Origin: an uncultured Acidimicrobiales bacterium
GTDB lineage: Bacteria > Actinomycetota > Acidimicrobiia > Acidimicrobiales > CATQHL01
Direction of reading: 5' to 3'
Length of the DNA: 64,000 nucleotides
Assembly: GCA_958295925.1 (NCBI GenBank)
Contig: OY282384.1
Coordinates: forward strand, 375,572 to 439,571
The position numbers and the translations under genes were made by a program. The first letter of the stretch is position 1; each line of letters starts with the position of its first letter. Positions 16,512 through 25,193 of this stretch are shown piece by piece. The notes under the pieces were generated by a model. That model was given only the letters and a program-made list of their open reading frames with translations. It was not told the origin of the DNA and searched no databases.

Positions 16512-18668
16512 ATGGCCACCGAGACCAACCCGGCCCGCCGGATAATCCAGCTCCGCGAGGAACTGGAACAGCACAACCAGGCCTACCACGGCAGCGACGA
16601 CCCCGCCGTCTCCGACCAGGAGTACGACCAGCTCTTTCAAGAGCTACAACAGCTGGAAGCCGCCCACCCCCAGCTGAAGAGCGACCTGTCCCCCACCGGG
16701 AAGGTCGGCGCCCCCGCCAAGAACACCTTCCAGCAGGTCAGGCACGAAGAGCCCATGTTGTCCCTGGCAAATGCTCATTCAGAGCAGGACTTCCGCGACT
16801 GGCTGAAACGGGTCAACCCCAACAACCAACCCATGGCCTTCACCTGCGAACCCAAGATGGACGGATTGGCCGTCCGCCTGGAATACCGCAACGGAGTATT
16901 ACAACGAGCCGCCACGAGAGGCGACGGCCAGGTCGGCGAGGACGTCACCAACAACCTGCTGACCATCCCCGAAGTCCCCCGGCAGTTGAACTGGAGCCGG
17001 AATTATAAAGGCCACCCCGCCGACCCGGAGCCGGGCAGCACCGAATGCCCCGAATACCTGGACGTCCGAGGCGAGGTCTTCATGACCAAACGCTCCCTGA
17101 AAGAAGTCAACGTCAAGCGCATAGCCAAAGGCGAACCGGAACTGCTGAACACCAGGAACGCCGCCGCAGGCGGGCTGCGGCAGCTGGACCCCCGGGAGGC
17201 CAGAGAACGCCAGCTCTCCTTCTACGCCTATTCCTGGCGGAATCCCCCGGCCCGCGTAACCGGCCATCACCAGGGCCTGCAGCAACTGCAGCACGCCGGC
17301 CTGCCCACGGTGGACCGGCAGTTCCACTGCGAAACGGTCGACCAGGTCATCCGGCAGTTCAAGCAATTGCAGCAAGACCGCCAGTCCCTGGACTACGACA
17401 TCGACGGCATGGTCATCAAGGTCGACGACCTGACCACCCAGAACCAGCTGGGCAACGCCAGCCGGGAACCCCGCTGGGCCATCGCCTGGAAGTTCCCACC
17501 GGAAGGGGCGGTAACCACCCTGCTGGACATAGAAATCAGCCACGGCCGCTTCGGCCGACTGACCCCGGTGGCAGTCTTATCAGCCGTACAGCTCCATGGC
17601 ATCACCGTCCGCAGCGCATCCCTGCACAACGAGGAGGACATCCACCGCAAGAACCTCCGCATCGGCGACAAAGTAGTAGTCGAACGCGCCGGCGACGTGA
17701 TACCCCAGGTCACCCGCCCGGCCAACCCCGTCGACACCGAGAACTTCCCAATGTTCCAGATGCCCGCCGACTGCCCCAGCTGCGGGCAGAAAGTGACGAC
17801 GGTCCCCGGCGAAGTAGGCCACTGGTGCGAGAACGACGACTGCCCCAGCCGGCTCCCCGAGCAATTGACCCATTTCGTGGGCCGCAGCTGCATGGACATC
17901 GACGGCTTGGGCGAAACCTGGTGCAAGTTGTTAATTGAACACGGCCTGGTGTCCAACCCCGGCGACCTGTACCACCTGACCAGAGAGCAGCTGCTCACCC
18001 TGCCTCGCATGGGCAACAGCATGGCCACCCGCATCCTGAACGGCATCGAAGCCAGCCGGCACCGGCCTTTGAACAAGGTCTTCTACGGCCTGGGCATCTA
18101 CCGGCTAGGTAGAGACGTCTCCAAGACACTGATGGAGGTCTGTTCCTCAGTGCAACAGGCCCAGCAGCTGACTGTCGAACAACTGACCTGGCTGCCCAAC
18201 ATCGGAGGGACGATAGCAGAAGCCACCCAACGGGGGCTGCAACAACCGAGAGTGAACCACCTGCTGGAAAGAATGGCCGCCGGCGGGGCTGTGATGGCCA
18301 AACTGCCGGAAGACCGCCCCGGCTACGGGACAGTGGAAGCAACAAACCAAAGCGCCGTCCAAGCCGGCGCCGCACGCAACGAGGAGGAAAAGAGAACAAT
18401 GGAACAGTCCACACAAAGCAGAACCCTGAACGGACAGACCTACGTGGTCACCGGGAAGATCGAAGGCTACACCCGCACCGAGGTAGAAGGGCTGATCCAA
18501 CAGCACGGCGGCAGGGTCGCCTCCAGCGTCAATAAGAACGTCAACTGGCTGGTCGTCGGCGAGAAGGCCGGCAGCAAGCTGAAGAAGGCCCAGCAGCTGG
18601 ACATCGGCATCATGGACGCCAAGACCTTCTTCGCCCACGTAGAAGGAAGAATAAACTGGCCGGAATAA
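16512..18668 (+). CDS. ligA: NAD-dependent DNA ligase LigA
   Basis: 718 residues, slightly longer than the usual 670. It seals nicks in duplex DNA using NAD+. Domains in order: NMN-binding Ia (HNQAYHGSDDPAVSDQEYDQ), adenylation domain with nucleotidyl lysine in EPKMDGLAVR near residue 115, OB fold, four-cysteine zinc finger (CPSC...WCENDDCPSR near 420), helix-hairpin-helix repeats (MDIDGLGE, LPRMGNSMA, LPNIGGTIAEAT), and BRCT at about 633-718 (LNGQTYVVTGKIEGYTRTE). A charged linker of about 45 residues before the BRCT explains the extra length. All catalytic motifs appear intact. The frame is open far upstream to 15267, but that part overlaps another gene; the ATG at 16512 begins where the family begins. 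A hairpin terminator follows. Confidence 0.97.
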   Translation: MATETNPARRIIQLREELEQHNQAYHGSDDPAVSDQEYDQLFQELQQLEAAHPQLKSDLSPTGKVGAPAKNTFQQVRHEEPMLSLANAHSEQDFRDWLKRVNPNNQPMAFTCEPKMDGLAVRLEYRNGVLQRAATRGDGQVGEDVTNNLLTIPEVPRQLNWSRNYKGHPADPEPGSTECPEYLDVRGEVFMTKRSLKEVNVKRIAKGEPELLNTRNAAAGGLRQLDPREARERQLSFYAYSWRNPPARVTGHHQGLQQLQHAGLPTVDRQFHCETVDQVIRQFKQLQQDRQSLDYDIDGMVIKVDDLTTQNQLGNASREPRWAIAWKFPPEGAVTTLLDIEISHGRFGRLTPVAVLSAVQLHGITVRSASLHNEEDIHRKNLRIGDKVVVERAGDVIPQVTRPANPVDTENFPMFQMPADCPSCGQKVTTVPGEVGHWCENDDCPSRLPEQLTHFVGRSCMDIDGLGETWCKLLIEHGLVSNPGDLYHLTREQLLTLPRMGNSMATRILNGIEASRHRPLNKVFYGLGIYRLGRDVSKTLMEVCSSVQQAQQLTVEQLTWLPNIGGTIAEATQRGLQQPRVNHLLERMAAGGAVMAKLPEDRPGYGTVEATNQSAVQAGAARNEEEKRTMEQSTQSRTLNGQTYVVTGKIEGYTRTEVEGLIQQHGGRVASSVNKNVNWLVVGEKAGSKLKKAQQLDIGIMDAKTFFAHVEGRINWPE

Positions 18669-18707
18669 GAATCCCCTGGGTAGAGCCAGTGCTCCACCGA
18701 GAAAGCG

Positions 18708-18735
18708 AAAACCCGGCTGCCATCAGCCGGGTTTT
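18708..18735 (+). terminator. Bidirectional hairpin terminator between ligA and the pilin block
   Basis: AAAACCCGGCTG, loop CCAT, CAGCCGGGTTTT: a perfect 12-bp stem with A/T flanks. It sits between convergent genes and can serve both strands. Confidence 0.85.
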
Positions 18736-18771
18736 CCAAGTGACGATTCAAGCCAGGAGAGAAGCCGAAGC

Positions 18772-19485
18772 TCACGGCGAATTGTAATTGCGAGTCCAGG
18801 ACCGCAGCCGGGAAGTATAAAGCCAGCAGATGGAATTGTCCGAAGGAAGAGCATTAGTCGCATTCTGATTGAAATAGACCAGGATGTTATTGGCGTCGTC
18901 GCGGAAAGAACGGTTAATCTGCTTGGCGCCAGCCGCCCGGCCTACCCGCAGACCAATCGGCACCGCGACCCCGCCGATCTCAGAACGGGCGGAAGCGTGC
19001 AGCGGATCAGTATGGTCGTAACAAGAATGCTGCGGGCTTGTGAGAGTTGCCGCATCGGCAACGAAGGTAAGATTATTCGGCTTGATCCGGGGCGCCCAGA
19101 TGTCGGCGCTGCAGGCCTCCCTGGTCTGAATCAGGCGAATGACTTCCTGCATCCGAGCGCCGTTGGTGGCGCCACGCTGGGAAACCAGCTGGTCCTCCAG
19201 CAGCGAGTCGCACGCTACCTGTCCCTCGGTGACGATCGAAACACCTCCAGCCGGTTCGATGATCGCCTGACTGATAATCCTGGGTAGAACGAAGGCGGAA
19301 CCAGTGATAATGAGCCCAATGAAGGCCCCCATAAGCGCCTGACGAGCCTGCCCAGTCTTCTGTGGATCGCCGCTAGCCGTCATAAAAAGAAAGCCGGCAT
19401 AGATGAAGACTATGACGCTGACTCCACCAATGCCGAAAGCAAGAAAACGGGCTATGTTATTGATGAGATTAGCCATCTCTTCCAT
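18772..19485 (-). CDS. VirB2/TrbC-like pilin paralogue A (distal)
   Basis: 237 residues. Residues 1-130 are nearly the same in all four genes: MEEMANLINN, membrane helix 12-36 (LAFGIGGVSVIVFIYAGF), DPQKTGQARQAL turn, membrane helix 50-70 (GAFIGLIITGSAFVLPRI), then EPAGGVSIVTEGQVACDSLL and IQTREACSADIW. This two-helix hairpin is the plan of VirB2/TrbC pilins. After SADIW comes a variable segment containing SCYDH, a conserved VPIGLRVGRAAG block, RSFRDDANNILVYF, a second variable stretch, and CWLYTSRLRSW. Four cysteines could make two disulfides. It ends with an extra NSP. AGGTGA precedes the start. No cleavable signal peptide is obvious. Confidence 0.85.
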   Translation of the reverse strand: MEEMANLINNIARFLAFGIGGVSVIVFIYAGFLFMTASGDPQKTGQARQALMGAFIGLIITGSAFVLPRIISQAIIEPAGGVSIVTEGQVACDSLLEDQLVSQRGATNGARMQEVIRLIQTREACSADIWAPRIKPNNLTFVADAATLTSPQHSCYDHTDPLHASARSEIGGVAVPIGLRVGRAAGAKQINRSFRDDANNILVYFNQNATNALPSDNSICWLYTSRLRSWTRNYNSP

Positions 19486-19509
19486 AGAGACGTCACCTCA
19501 AAGGGAAAG

Positions 19510-20232
19510 TCAGTAGCTCCGCCCCCAAGAACGAAGACGAGCAAGGTAGAGCCAGCACACGGAGTTATCAGAAGGGAGGCGAGAGCCAGGATTACCAGTA
19601 TTAGTATCCTCCCAGAACAAGACAAGGATATTATTGCTGTCATCGCGGAAGCTACGCTTCACAGTATCAGCCCCAGCAGCGCGGCCATCACGAAGACCAA
19701 GCGGGACAGGGTTACCACCAACAGCATCCGTCTTAGCAGTTGCATCATCTGCCCAGCAGCTGCTAAGACCGGAGCCGTTAGCCGGGAAACTACCAGTAGG
19801 AGTAGCACCCCAACCAGAAGCATTAGTAAGAACCCGGGGGTTCCAGATGTCTGCAGAGCACTCTTGCCGATTCTGAATCAAACGGATGACTTCGTTCATG
19901 CGGGCACCATTATTCGCACCCCGCTGCGCTACCAGCTGATCCTCCAAGAGAGAATCGCAGGCAACTTGTCCCTCGGTCACAATCGAGACCCCACCAGCCG
20001 GCTCAATAATGGCTTGGCTGATGATACGGGGCAAAACGAAGGCCGCCCCCGTGATGATAAGACCAATGAACGCACCCATAAGCGCCTGCCGCGCTTGACC
20101 CGTTTTCTGCGGGTCACCGCTAGCCGTCATAAATAAGAAGCCCGCATAGATAAAGACGATGACCGACACGCCGCCAATACCGAAGGCTAAGAATCTAGCC
20201 ACGTTGTTAATGAGATTAGCCATCTCTTCCAT
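19510..20232 (-). CDS. VirB2/TrbC-like pilin paralogue B
   Basis: 240 residues; the same two-helix N-terminal half as its neighbours. The first variable segment (LTNASGWGATPTGSFPANGS then SCWADDATAK) is the longest of the four. The second has FWEDTNTGNPGSRLPSDNS. The conserved C-terminal blocks read VPLGLRDGRAAG, RSFRDDSNNILVLF and CWLYLARLRSW. The frame extends six residues upstream, but the ATG at 20232 matches the sibling starts and follows TGAGG. It is separated from A by 24 bp, so one transcript is likely. Synonymous differences from the siblings are many, so the duplication is not recent. Confidence 0.85.
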   Translation of the reverse strand: MEEMANLINNVARFLAFGIGGVSVIVFIYAGFLFMTASGDPQKTGQARQALMGAFIGLIITGAAFVLPRIISQAIIEPAGGVSIVTEGQVACDSLLEDQLVAQRGANNGARMNEVIRLIQNRQECSADIWNPRVLTNASGWGATPTGSFPANGSGLSSCWADDATAKTDAVGGNPVPLGLRDGRAAGADTVKRSFRDDSNNILVLFWEDTNTGNPGSRLPSDNSVCWLYLARLRSWGRSY

Positions 20233-20268
20233 AAAAGAAAACCTCACCAATGGAAAGTTAAGGACAGC

Positions 20269-20982
20269 TCAGTAGTCCCGTGACCAACTACGGAGACGAG
20301 CAGTATAAAGCCAGCAAACAGAGGAATCAGAAGGGAGACGAGCAGCATCTTCGACAGGACTGCTATGCGGCTCTTGAAAGAGGACGAGGATATTATTGGA
20401 TTCATCCCTGAAAGAACGAGGAACGACGGCACCACCAACTGCACGACTGACCCGCAAACCCAAAGGAACCTCAACAGAACCGATGGGACCAGATTGCGAA
20501 ACAGTACCAGTGCTGTTAAAGCAACTATTCTTATCCGCTGCGAGGGCAGCATCGAGAACGAAGCCGCCAGCAGTATCAATCACCTCAGGATTCCAGATGT
20601 CAGCAGAACACTCCTGCCGGTTCTGAATCAACCTGATAACCTCATTCATACGAGCAGCACTGTTGGCACCACGCTGGGCCACTAATTGGTCTTCCAACAA
20701 GGAGTCACAGGCAACCTGTCCTTCAGTAACGATGGACACACCACCGGCAGGCTCAATGATAGCTTGGCTGATAATCCTAGGCAGGACGAAAGCAGCCCCT
20801 GTAATGATAAGCCCAATAAAAGCCCCCATCAAAGCCTGTCGCGCCTGCCCAGTCTTCTGCGGATCACCACTGGCCGTCATAAATAAGAAGCCGGCGTAAA
20901 TGAAAACAATCACGCTGACTCCACCAATCCCAAAAGCGAGAAAGCGAGCTACGTTGTTGATGAGATTAGCCATCTCTTCCAT
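20269..20982 (-). CDS. VirB2/TrbC-like pilin paralogue C
   Basis: 237 residues, same plan. Variable segment 1 reads EVIDTAGGFVLDAALAADKN then SCFNSTGTVS; variable segment 2 reads FQEPHSSPVEDAARLPSD. The conserved VPLGLRVSRAVG block departs most from the GRAAG consensus. The N-terminal 130 residues are almost identical in protein to B and D although third positions differ widely, a sign of strong purifying selection on the membrane part. GAGGTGA precedes the start. It is 36 bp from B. Confidence 0.85.
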   Translation of the reverse strand: MEEMANLINNVARFLAFGIGGVSVIVFIYAGFLFMTASGDPQKTGQARQALMGAFIGLIITGAAFVLPRIISQAIIEPAGGVSIVTEGQVACDSLLEDQLVAQRGANSAARMNEVIRLIQNRQECSADIWNPEVIDTAGGFVLDAALAADKNSCFNSTGTVSQSGPIGSVEVPLGLRVSRAVGGAVVPRSFRDESNNILVLFQEPHSSPVEDAARLPSDSSVCWLYTARLRSWSRDY

Positions 20983-21010
20983 AGAAGAATCACCTCAAAG
21001 GGAAGGAAAC

Positions 21011-21700
21011 TCAGTAGTTCCGAGACCAGCTGCGCAGCCGAGAGCTGTAAAGCCAACAGATGGATTCATCAGAAGGCTTGGCACTCTCGAGGAAGTAAAC
21101 AACAATGTTGTTCGATTCGTCACGGAAAGCACGGTTAACAGGAAGAGCAGCGGCTGACCGCCCAGTGCGGAGACCAATAGGCACCTCTGTCTGCCCGATC
21201 AGAGCATCATCGGTAGCAGTAATAGCAGTCTGATAGCACCCATTCGCGGTATCACTGTGCGACGCAGTAACTACATAACTGCCGGTAAAGGCAGCCCCCA
21301 CCAGGGGCGACCAAATGTCAGCAGAACACTCCTGCCGGTTTTGGATCAGGCGAATGACTTCGTTCATCCGCGCCGCGCTGTTAGCCCCTCGCTGAGCAAC
21401 CAGCTGGTCTTCCAAGAGAGAGTCACAGGCCACCTGCCCCTCAGTCACGATCGACACACCACCAGCCGGCTCAATAATCGCCTGCGAAATAATCCGCGGC
21501 AACACGAAGGCCGCCCCGGTGATGATCAAGCCGATAAAGGCACCCATGAGTGCCTGCCTTGCTTGCCCAGTCTTCTGCGGATCACCGCTGGCGGTCATAA
21601 AAAGAAAGCCAGCGTAGATAAAGACGATCACGCTAACTCCACCGATGCCGAAGGCTAAGAATCTAGCCACGTTGTTAATGAGATTGGCCATCTCTTCCAT
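21011..21700 (-). CDS. VirB2/TrbC-like pilin paralogue D (promoter-proximal)
   Basis: 229 residues and the shortest; as the first gene of the minus-strand block it would be the most transcribed. Variable segment 1 (LVGAAFTGSYVVTASHSDTA, then GCYQTAITATDD) and a very short variable segment 2 (FLESAKPSDES) differ from the siblings. The last block is CWLYSSRLRSWSRNY. TGAGG lies upstream of the ATG. The 149 bp between this gene and the divergent 21850 gene must hold promoters for both directions, but no consensus box is clear. No other type IV secretion gene is adjacent. Confidence 0.85.
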   Translation of the reverse strand: MEEMANLINNVARFLAFGIGGVSVIVFIYAGFLFMTASGDPQKTGQARQALMGAFIGLIITGAAFVLPRIISQAIIEPAGGVSIVTEGQVACDSLLEDQLVAQRGANSAARMNEVIRLIQNRQECSADIWSPLVGAAFTGSYVVTASHSDTANGCYQTAITATDDALIGQTEVPIGLRTGRSAAALPVNRAFRDESNNIVVYFLESAKPSDESICWLYSSRLRSWSRNY

Positions 21701-21849
21701 AAACGCAGAACCTCACAGCGGAGTGCACAGGAAGAATTACCAAATGACTAAACACTCCCGAGATCCACGCTAAACAGCAACACCCCCCAAGAGTTTAGGA
21801 ATAGCGGCGGAACCGACACGAGAACAACCAATATCAAGGAGACAGGACC

Positions 21850-22353
21850 ATGACCGAAGACGAACTGATGACCGAGGAAGAACCCCGACCCTTCATGCTG
21901 ACGAAGACCGACTTCGACCCGGACCACTTCCGCGAGATGCTGGAAGCCATGCACGGCTACTGGCGCCTCCCCACCACTGAAGAAGGCGGCTTCACCAACC
22001 TCCCGGAGATGCCGGACATCGGCCGGGACGCGCTGATGTACTACTACGGCATCGCCATGGACGAGGTCTTCGTCGAAGTTATGGAGGACGAACACGAGGA
22101 CGAGCTGAACCACTACGCGGGGATAACCATGGCCCGCCTCGGCGAGAACGGCCGCGAATTCCTGATGAAGACCCAGGATGCAGAGATCTGGACCCAAGTG
22201 AAAGAAATCATGAGCCGCTACGGCGTGAGCCTGGGCATCCAGGCCACCGACGCCCTGGCGGCGAGCGCCGCGCAGGACGCGCTCACCCCCGAGCAGGAAC
22301 CCACCCGGGCCGAACGCCGCCGCGGACACCGCAGCAGCTGGAGCACCAACTAA
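21850..22353 (+). CDS. Hypothetical acidic protein
   Basis: 167 residues, unknown. Strongly acidic with Met/Glu/Asp-rich stretches (MTEDELMTEEEPRPFMLTK, VFVEVMEDEHEDELNHY) and a basic Arg-rich tail (RAERRRGHRSS). Predicted helical, soluble. AAGGAGACAGG precedes the ATG. It stands alone between the divergent pilin block and the convergent transporter gene. An 11-bp repeat follows the stop. Confidence 0.6.
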   Translation: MTEDELMTEEEPRPFMLTKTDFDPDHFREMLEAMHGYWRLPTTEEGGFTNLPEMPDIGRDALMYYYGIAMDEVFVEVMEDEHEDELNHYAGITMARLGENGREFLMKTQDAEIWTQVKEIMSRYGVSLGIQATDALAASAAQDALTPEQEPTRAERRRGHRSSWSTN

Positions 22354-22372
22354 GGGACCAGGCAGCCAGAGC

Positions 22373-22410
22373 CACAGCGTCACCACAGCGTCACCACAGC
22401 ATCACCACAG
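22373..22410. repeat. 11-bp tandem repeat, 3.4 copies
   Basis: CACAGCGTCAC twice, then CACAGCATCAC and CACAG. It lies between convergent genes and runs into the last bases of the transporter gene at 22402. Confidence 0.85.
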
Positions 22411-23487
22411 AACCAAGCAAGCCCCGGCAACGACCAGTCCCAGGAGCAACACCCGAGCCCCCGGCCCCAGGGCGTCCTGGAAGTGAACCAGGACATTGGC
22501 CACGATGACCACCAGCGTCCCCGCCACGAGGTACTCCCCACGCACCACCTGGGCCAACCCCAACAACAGCAGCCAGCACAGCGTCAACGGAGGAGTCAGG
22601 TAGAGCACCCCGTTCAACGCCAGATTGCGCATGAGCAGATTAGCCTGCCGCCAGGACAGGGACATGGCCACCGCCGGCCCCAGGCCCACCAGGAAACCGA
22701 CCAAGGCCACCGACCAGACCAGCGGCTCCCCCACCGCGAAGCCAACCGCCAGGTTGACCGGCGCCGCCGCCAGGACTGACACCAGCAGCGACACCGCCGC
22801 CCCGCAGAGGCCCAGCCCCGCCGGAGCCCCCGGCTGCCGCGCCAGAGCCGCCCCCAGGTCGGCGCCCCACTTCAGATTGAAAGCCACCAGGCCGGTCAGG
22901 AACATAGCCGCCAACGCCAGCCCCAGGCCCAACAAGGTAGACCGGAAAGCCCCATCGGCGAAGAGCAGCTGCCACCCAACCACCTGGCCACCCAAAGCCA
23001 AGAGAAACCCCAGCACCGTGACCAGGGCCATCCCGGCGACGAACCAGGTCATCGGACGATACCGCCCCTCGCCACGGAAGGCGAAGGCCAGGAGCGCCAC
23101 GCCGGAAATGGCCCAGGAGTCGAAAATCAACACGGACACAGTGGCGTCGACGTAACGGGTGGACCAGGAAAGCAGGGCGTAATCCCAGGTATTGACCAGC
23201 CCCAGGAGCAGGTACCGATTGGCCGGCCAGGAGAAGACCCGCGCCCGAATCAAGGCCCAAGCCGACGAAGTAAAAACCCACCGGCGGTAGAAGGCCAGCA
23301 GCAGCCCAGAGCAGCCAAGGCCGATACCCACCCGGTAGAAGCCGTTGAACAGGAAAGGAGCCAAGTCCCCGGCGAAGGCCGCCGCCACCGGCACGGTGGA
23401 AGCGCAGAGCATGCACACCAGGATCAGCCCCAAGGCAGCAGTATCACGACCGGGCGGAGCGGTAGAAGACAAAGAAGACTCCCCCAA
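22402..23487 (-). CDS. DMT-superfamily (EamA-like) transporter
   Basis: 361 residues with about ten hydrophobic helices and two-fold pseudo-symmetry, as in drug/metabolite transporters of the EamA type (TLGLILVCMLC-like first helix, then NGFYRVGIGLGCSGLLLAFY, and LNGVLYLTPPLTLCWLLLL in the second half, which resembles the EamA signature around a proline in helix 9). The substrate is unknown. The frame begins with TTG (MGESSLSSTA) and has a stop just upstream; no clear ribosome site is visible, so the start may lie a little further in. A single metabolite exporter on the opposite strand is out of keeping with its surroundings and may be cargo. Confidence 0.75.
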   Translation of the reverse strand: MGESSLSSTAPPGRDTAALGLILVCMLCASTVPVAAAFAGDLAPFLFNGFYRVGIGLGCSGLLLAFYRRWVFTSSAWALIRARVFSWPANRYLLLGLVNTWDYALLSWSTRYVDATVSVLIFDSWAISGVALLAFAFRGEGRYRPMTWFVAGMALVTVLGFLLALGGQVVGWQLLFADGAFRSTLLGLGLALAAMFLTGLVAFNLKWGADLGAALARQPGAPAGLGLCGAAVSLLVSVLAAAPVNLAVGFAVGEPLVWSVALVGFLVGLGPAVAMSLSWRQANLLMRNLALNGVLYLTPPLTLCWLLLLGLAQVVRGEYLVAGTLVVIVANVLVHFQDALGPGARVLLLGLVVAGACLVLW

Positions 23488-23623
23488 AGACTAAACGACG
23501 TTCAGGCCGGCAGACCCCAAGACAGCACCAGCTTCAGCCATACCAACAGAGTATGATGGAAGGACGAGCCCAGCCCACAAGAAGATTCCCAATCTACCCA
23601 CAGAGATAAGGAGACGAGACGAC

Positions 23624-23788
23624 ATGAAAATCATCTGGAAGTCCCACGAATGGGACCAGCTGACCGAGTTGCAGCGAATACACCTACTCGCGTTGGCGGA
23701 CAGCCATGAGTTCCTCCCGGAGCCAGAGTGGCAGAAACGCGGTGAGAACCTGGCCGTAGAAACCGACCGCGGCGCCAAGCGGGAATAG
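23624..23788 (+). CDS. Small hypothetical protein, 54 residues
   Basis: A short gene with an excellent ribosome site (ATAAGGAGACG) nine bases before ATG. The product MKIIWKSHEWDQLTELQRIH, continuing LLALADSHEFLPEPEWQKRG, is amphipathic and helical with a charged tail. A possible -10 (TATGAT) lies near 23560. Codon choice agrees with its neighbours, so I think it is real. Unknown function. Confidence 0.6.
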   Translation: MKIIWKSHEWDQLTELQRIHLLALADSHEFLPEPEWQKRGENLAVETDRGAKRE

Positions 23789-23824
23789 ACCCACCCAGCC
23801 CAGGGCAGAGGAGGACGGAGCAGA

Positions 23825-24373
23825 ATGACCACCACTCTAAACGCCGCCCCCAGCGAGACGACGACGGTGGACTGCCAGCCGGCAGCCGGCAGCGCCAGAA
23901 TGGCCCCAGGTCCCCTGAAGCTATACCCCGGCTGCCCGTGGCGCCGTGGGAACCACGGCAAGCCCACCCCCGGCGGCTTCTACCGCAAGGACAACCTCCG
24001 CCGCCTCTGGAACCAAATTAGAAAGGGTCAAGGCATCCAGAGCTGCCACCTGACCGACCCCGGACACCCGGACCACGTAGCCGCCGGCGCCGCACCCACG
24101 GCCCAGCCCCGAGAATGCGCCGGCTCTATAGCCCTGGTCCACCGGGAGACCAGGAAAATCCAGGACTGCCTGGACCAAGGGATGACCGAGGACAGCGCCC
24201 TCCTGCGCTACCAGCAGGAGAACCCCCACGGGCTGACCAAGCGAGGCCTGGTCTTCTGGGCCTGCCAGCGCACCACGCTGACCAACACCCCGCTGGGCGA
24301 AGACCCCATCCCGGAGATCGAACCGGGACTGGTGAACGACGAGGAATTAGTAGCCAGGCTCCCCGAACACTGA
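23825..24373 (+). CDS. DUF6283-like Cys/His protein
   Basis: 182 residues. The middle follows the DUF6283 pattern, CPWR near residue 38 (YPGCPWRRGNHGKPTPGGFY), then a helix (DNLRRLWNQIRKG), SCHLTDP near 78 and ECAGSIALVHRE near 97. The conserved cysteines and histidine probably make a metal site. The family is common in actinobacteria and their phages and has no known activity. The C-terminal 70 residues are variable. GAGGAGGACGGAGCAG precedes the ATG. Confidence 0.7.
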   Translation: MTTTLNAAPSETTTVDCQPAAGSARMAPGPLKLYPGCPWRRGNHGKPTPGGFYRKDNLRRLWNQIRKGQGIQSCHLTDPGHPDHVAAGAAPTAQPRECAGSIALVHRETRKIQDCLDQGMTEDSALLRYQQENPHGLTKRGLVFWACQRTTLTNTPLGEDPIPEIEPGLVNDEELVARLPEH

Positions 24374-24550
24374 GCATCCGCTACGGCTGTTACCGCCCCT
24401 GCCTCCGCCACCTCCCCAGGCCAGCGCGCTGTTTCACCGGCCGCCTCCAGGAGAACCCGGGCAATCGGAATAACGCCACCAGCCATCAGACAACACAAAC
24501 GACACCAGGACGCCCAGAGGGCGAATCCAACCACTAAGGACCAGAGACAA

Positions 24551-25135
24551 ATGACCACCACGCCAATGAACAGCCCCCAAGCAGCCGCCACCGCCGCCCA
24601 GCGCGTCAACGTCTACGAACTGTTCCTGGACAACGAACAGATGCCCCAAGACGACCTCGGCGCCGTCCACTACAAGCAGGGCTACCTGGACGCCTTCTTC
24701 CAGGACTCCGTCCCCGACCGGGAGGAACGCCGCAAGATAACCACCTTCATGCAGAAGGCAGTCAACAACGAATACTGGCGGGTCAGCATCTTCATCCCCG
24801 AAGACGAACTCCAAGCCGCCCACGACAGAATCACCCTGAACGGCTCCCCGGTGGTCTTCCAGGACCTGGCCGAGCCGATGCTGGAACCCGACCAATTCAC
24901 CCTGCCCGCGGCCTTTCAGCTGAAGCACTGCGGCTGCATTCTGGACCCCCGGTCGCTCCAAGACCACCCGGGCCGCATGGAACTGCTGAGCCGCATCGTC
25001 GCCAACGAAATACCCGACCTGCCGGAAGAGGCCGCCGACTGGCAGAATTGGACCAGCTTCGAAAGCAGCGCGGAGGAAGACTTCAAAGACCGGATGGGAC
25101 TCTTCACCATCCGCTGGGAACAGCGGCAGCCCTAA
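24551..25135 (+). CDS. Hypothetical protein
   Basis: 194 residues, unknown. Acidic, mixed alpha/beta. Segment YWRVSIFIPEDELQAAH resembles the strand part of the AYDxxGE proteins at 9946, 14992 and 29273, but the match is weak. A CGC pair (LKHCGCILDPRSLQ) is present near residue 127. Upstream 177 bp after the DUF6283-like gene hold no other gene. No SD stronger than AAGGA is visible before the ATG. Confidence 0.6.
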   Translation: MTTTPMNSPQAAATAAQRVNVYELFLDNEQMPQDDLGAVHYKQGYLDAFFQDSVPDREERRKITTFMQKAVNNEYWRVSIFIPEDELQAAHDRITLNGSPVVFQDLAEPMLEPDQFTLPAAFQLKHCGCILDPRSLQDHPGRMELLSRIVANEIPDLPEEAADWQNWTSFESSAEEDFKDRMGLFTIRWEQRQP

Positions 25136-25193
25136 GCCCACCGAGGCAGGCCCCCGGACCAGGGCGCTAACACAACCCGCCCAGAGGAGACAA

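Noticed and set aside
18772-21700. Diversity-generating retroelement acting on the pilins
   Set aside because: No reverse transcriptase or template repeat in the window. Differences are spread over all bases and include length changes, not only adenine positions.
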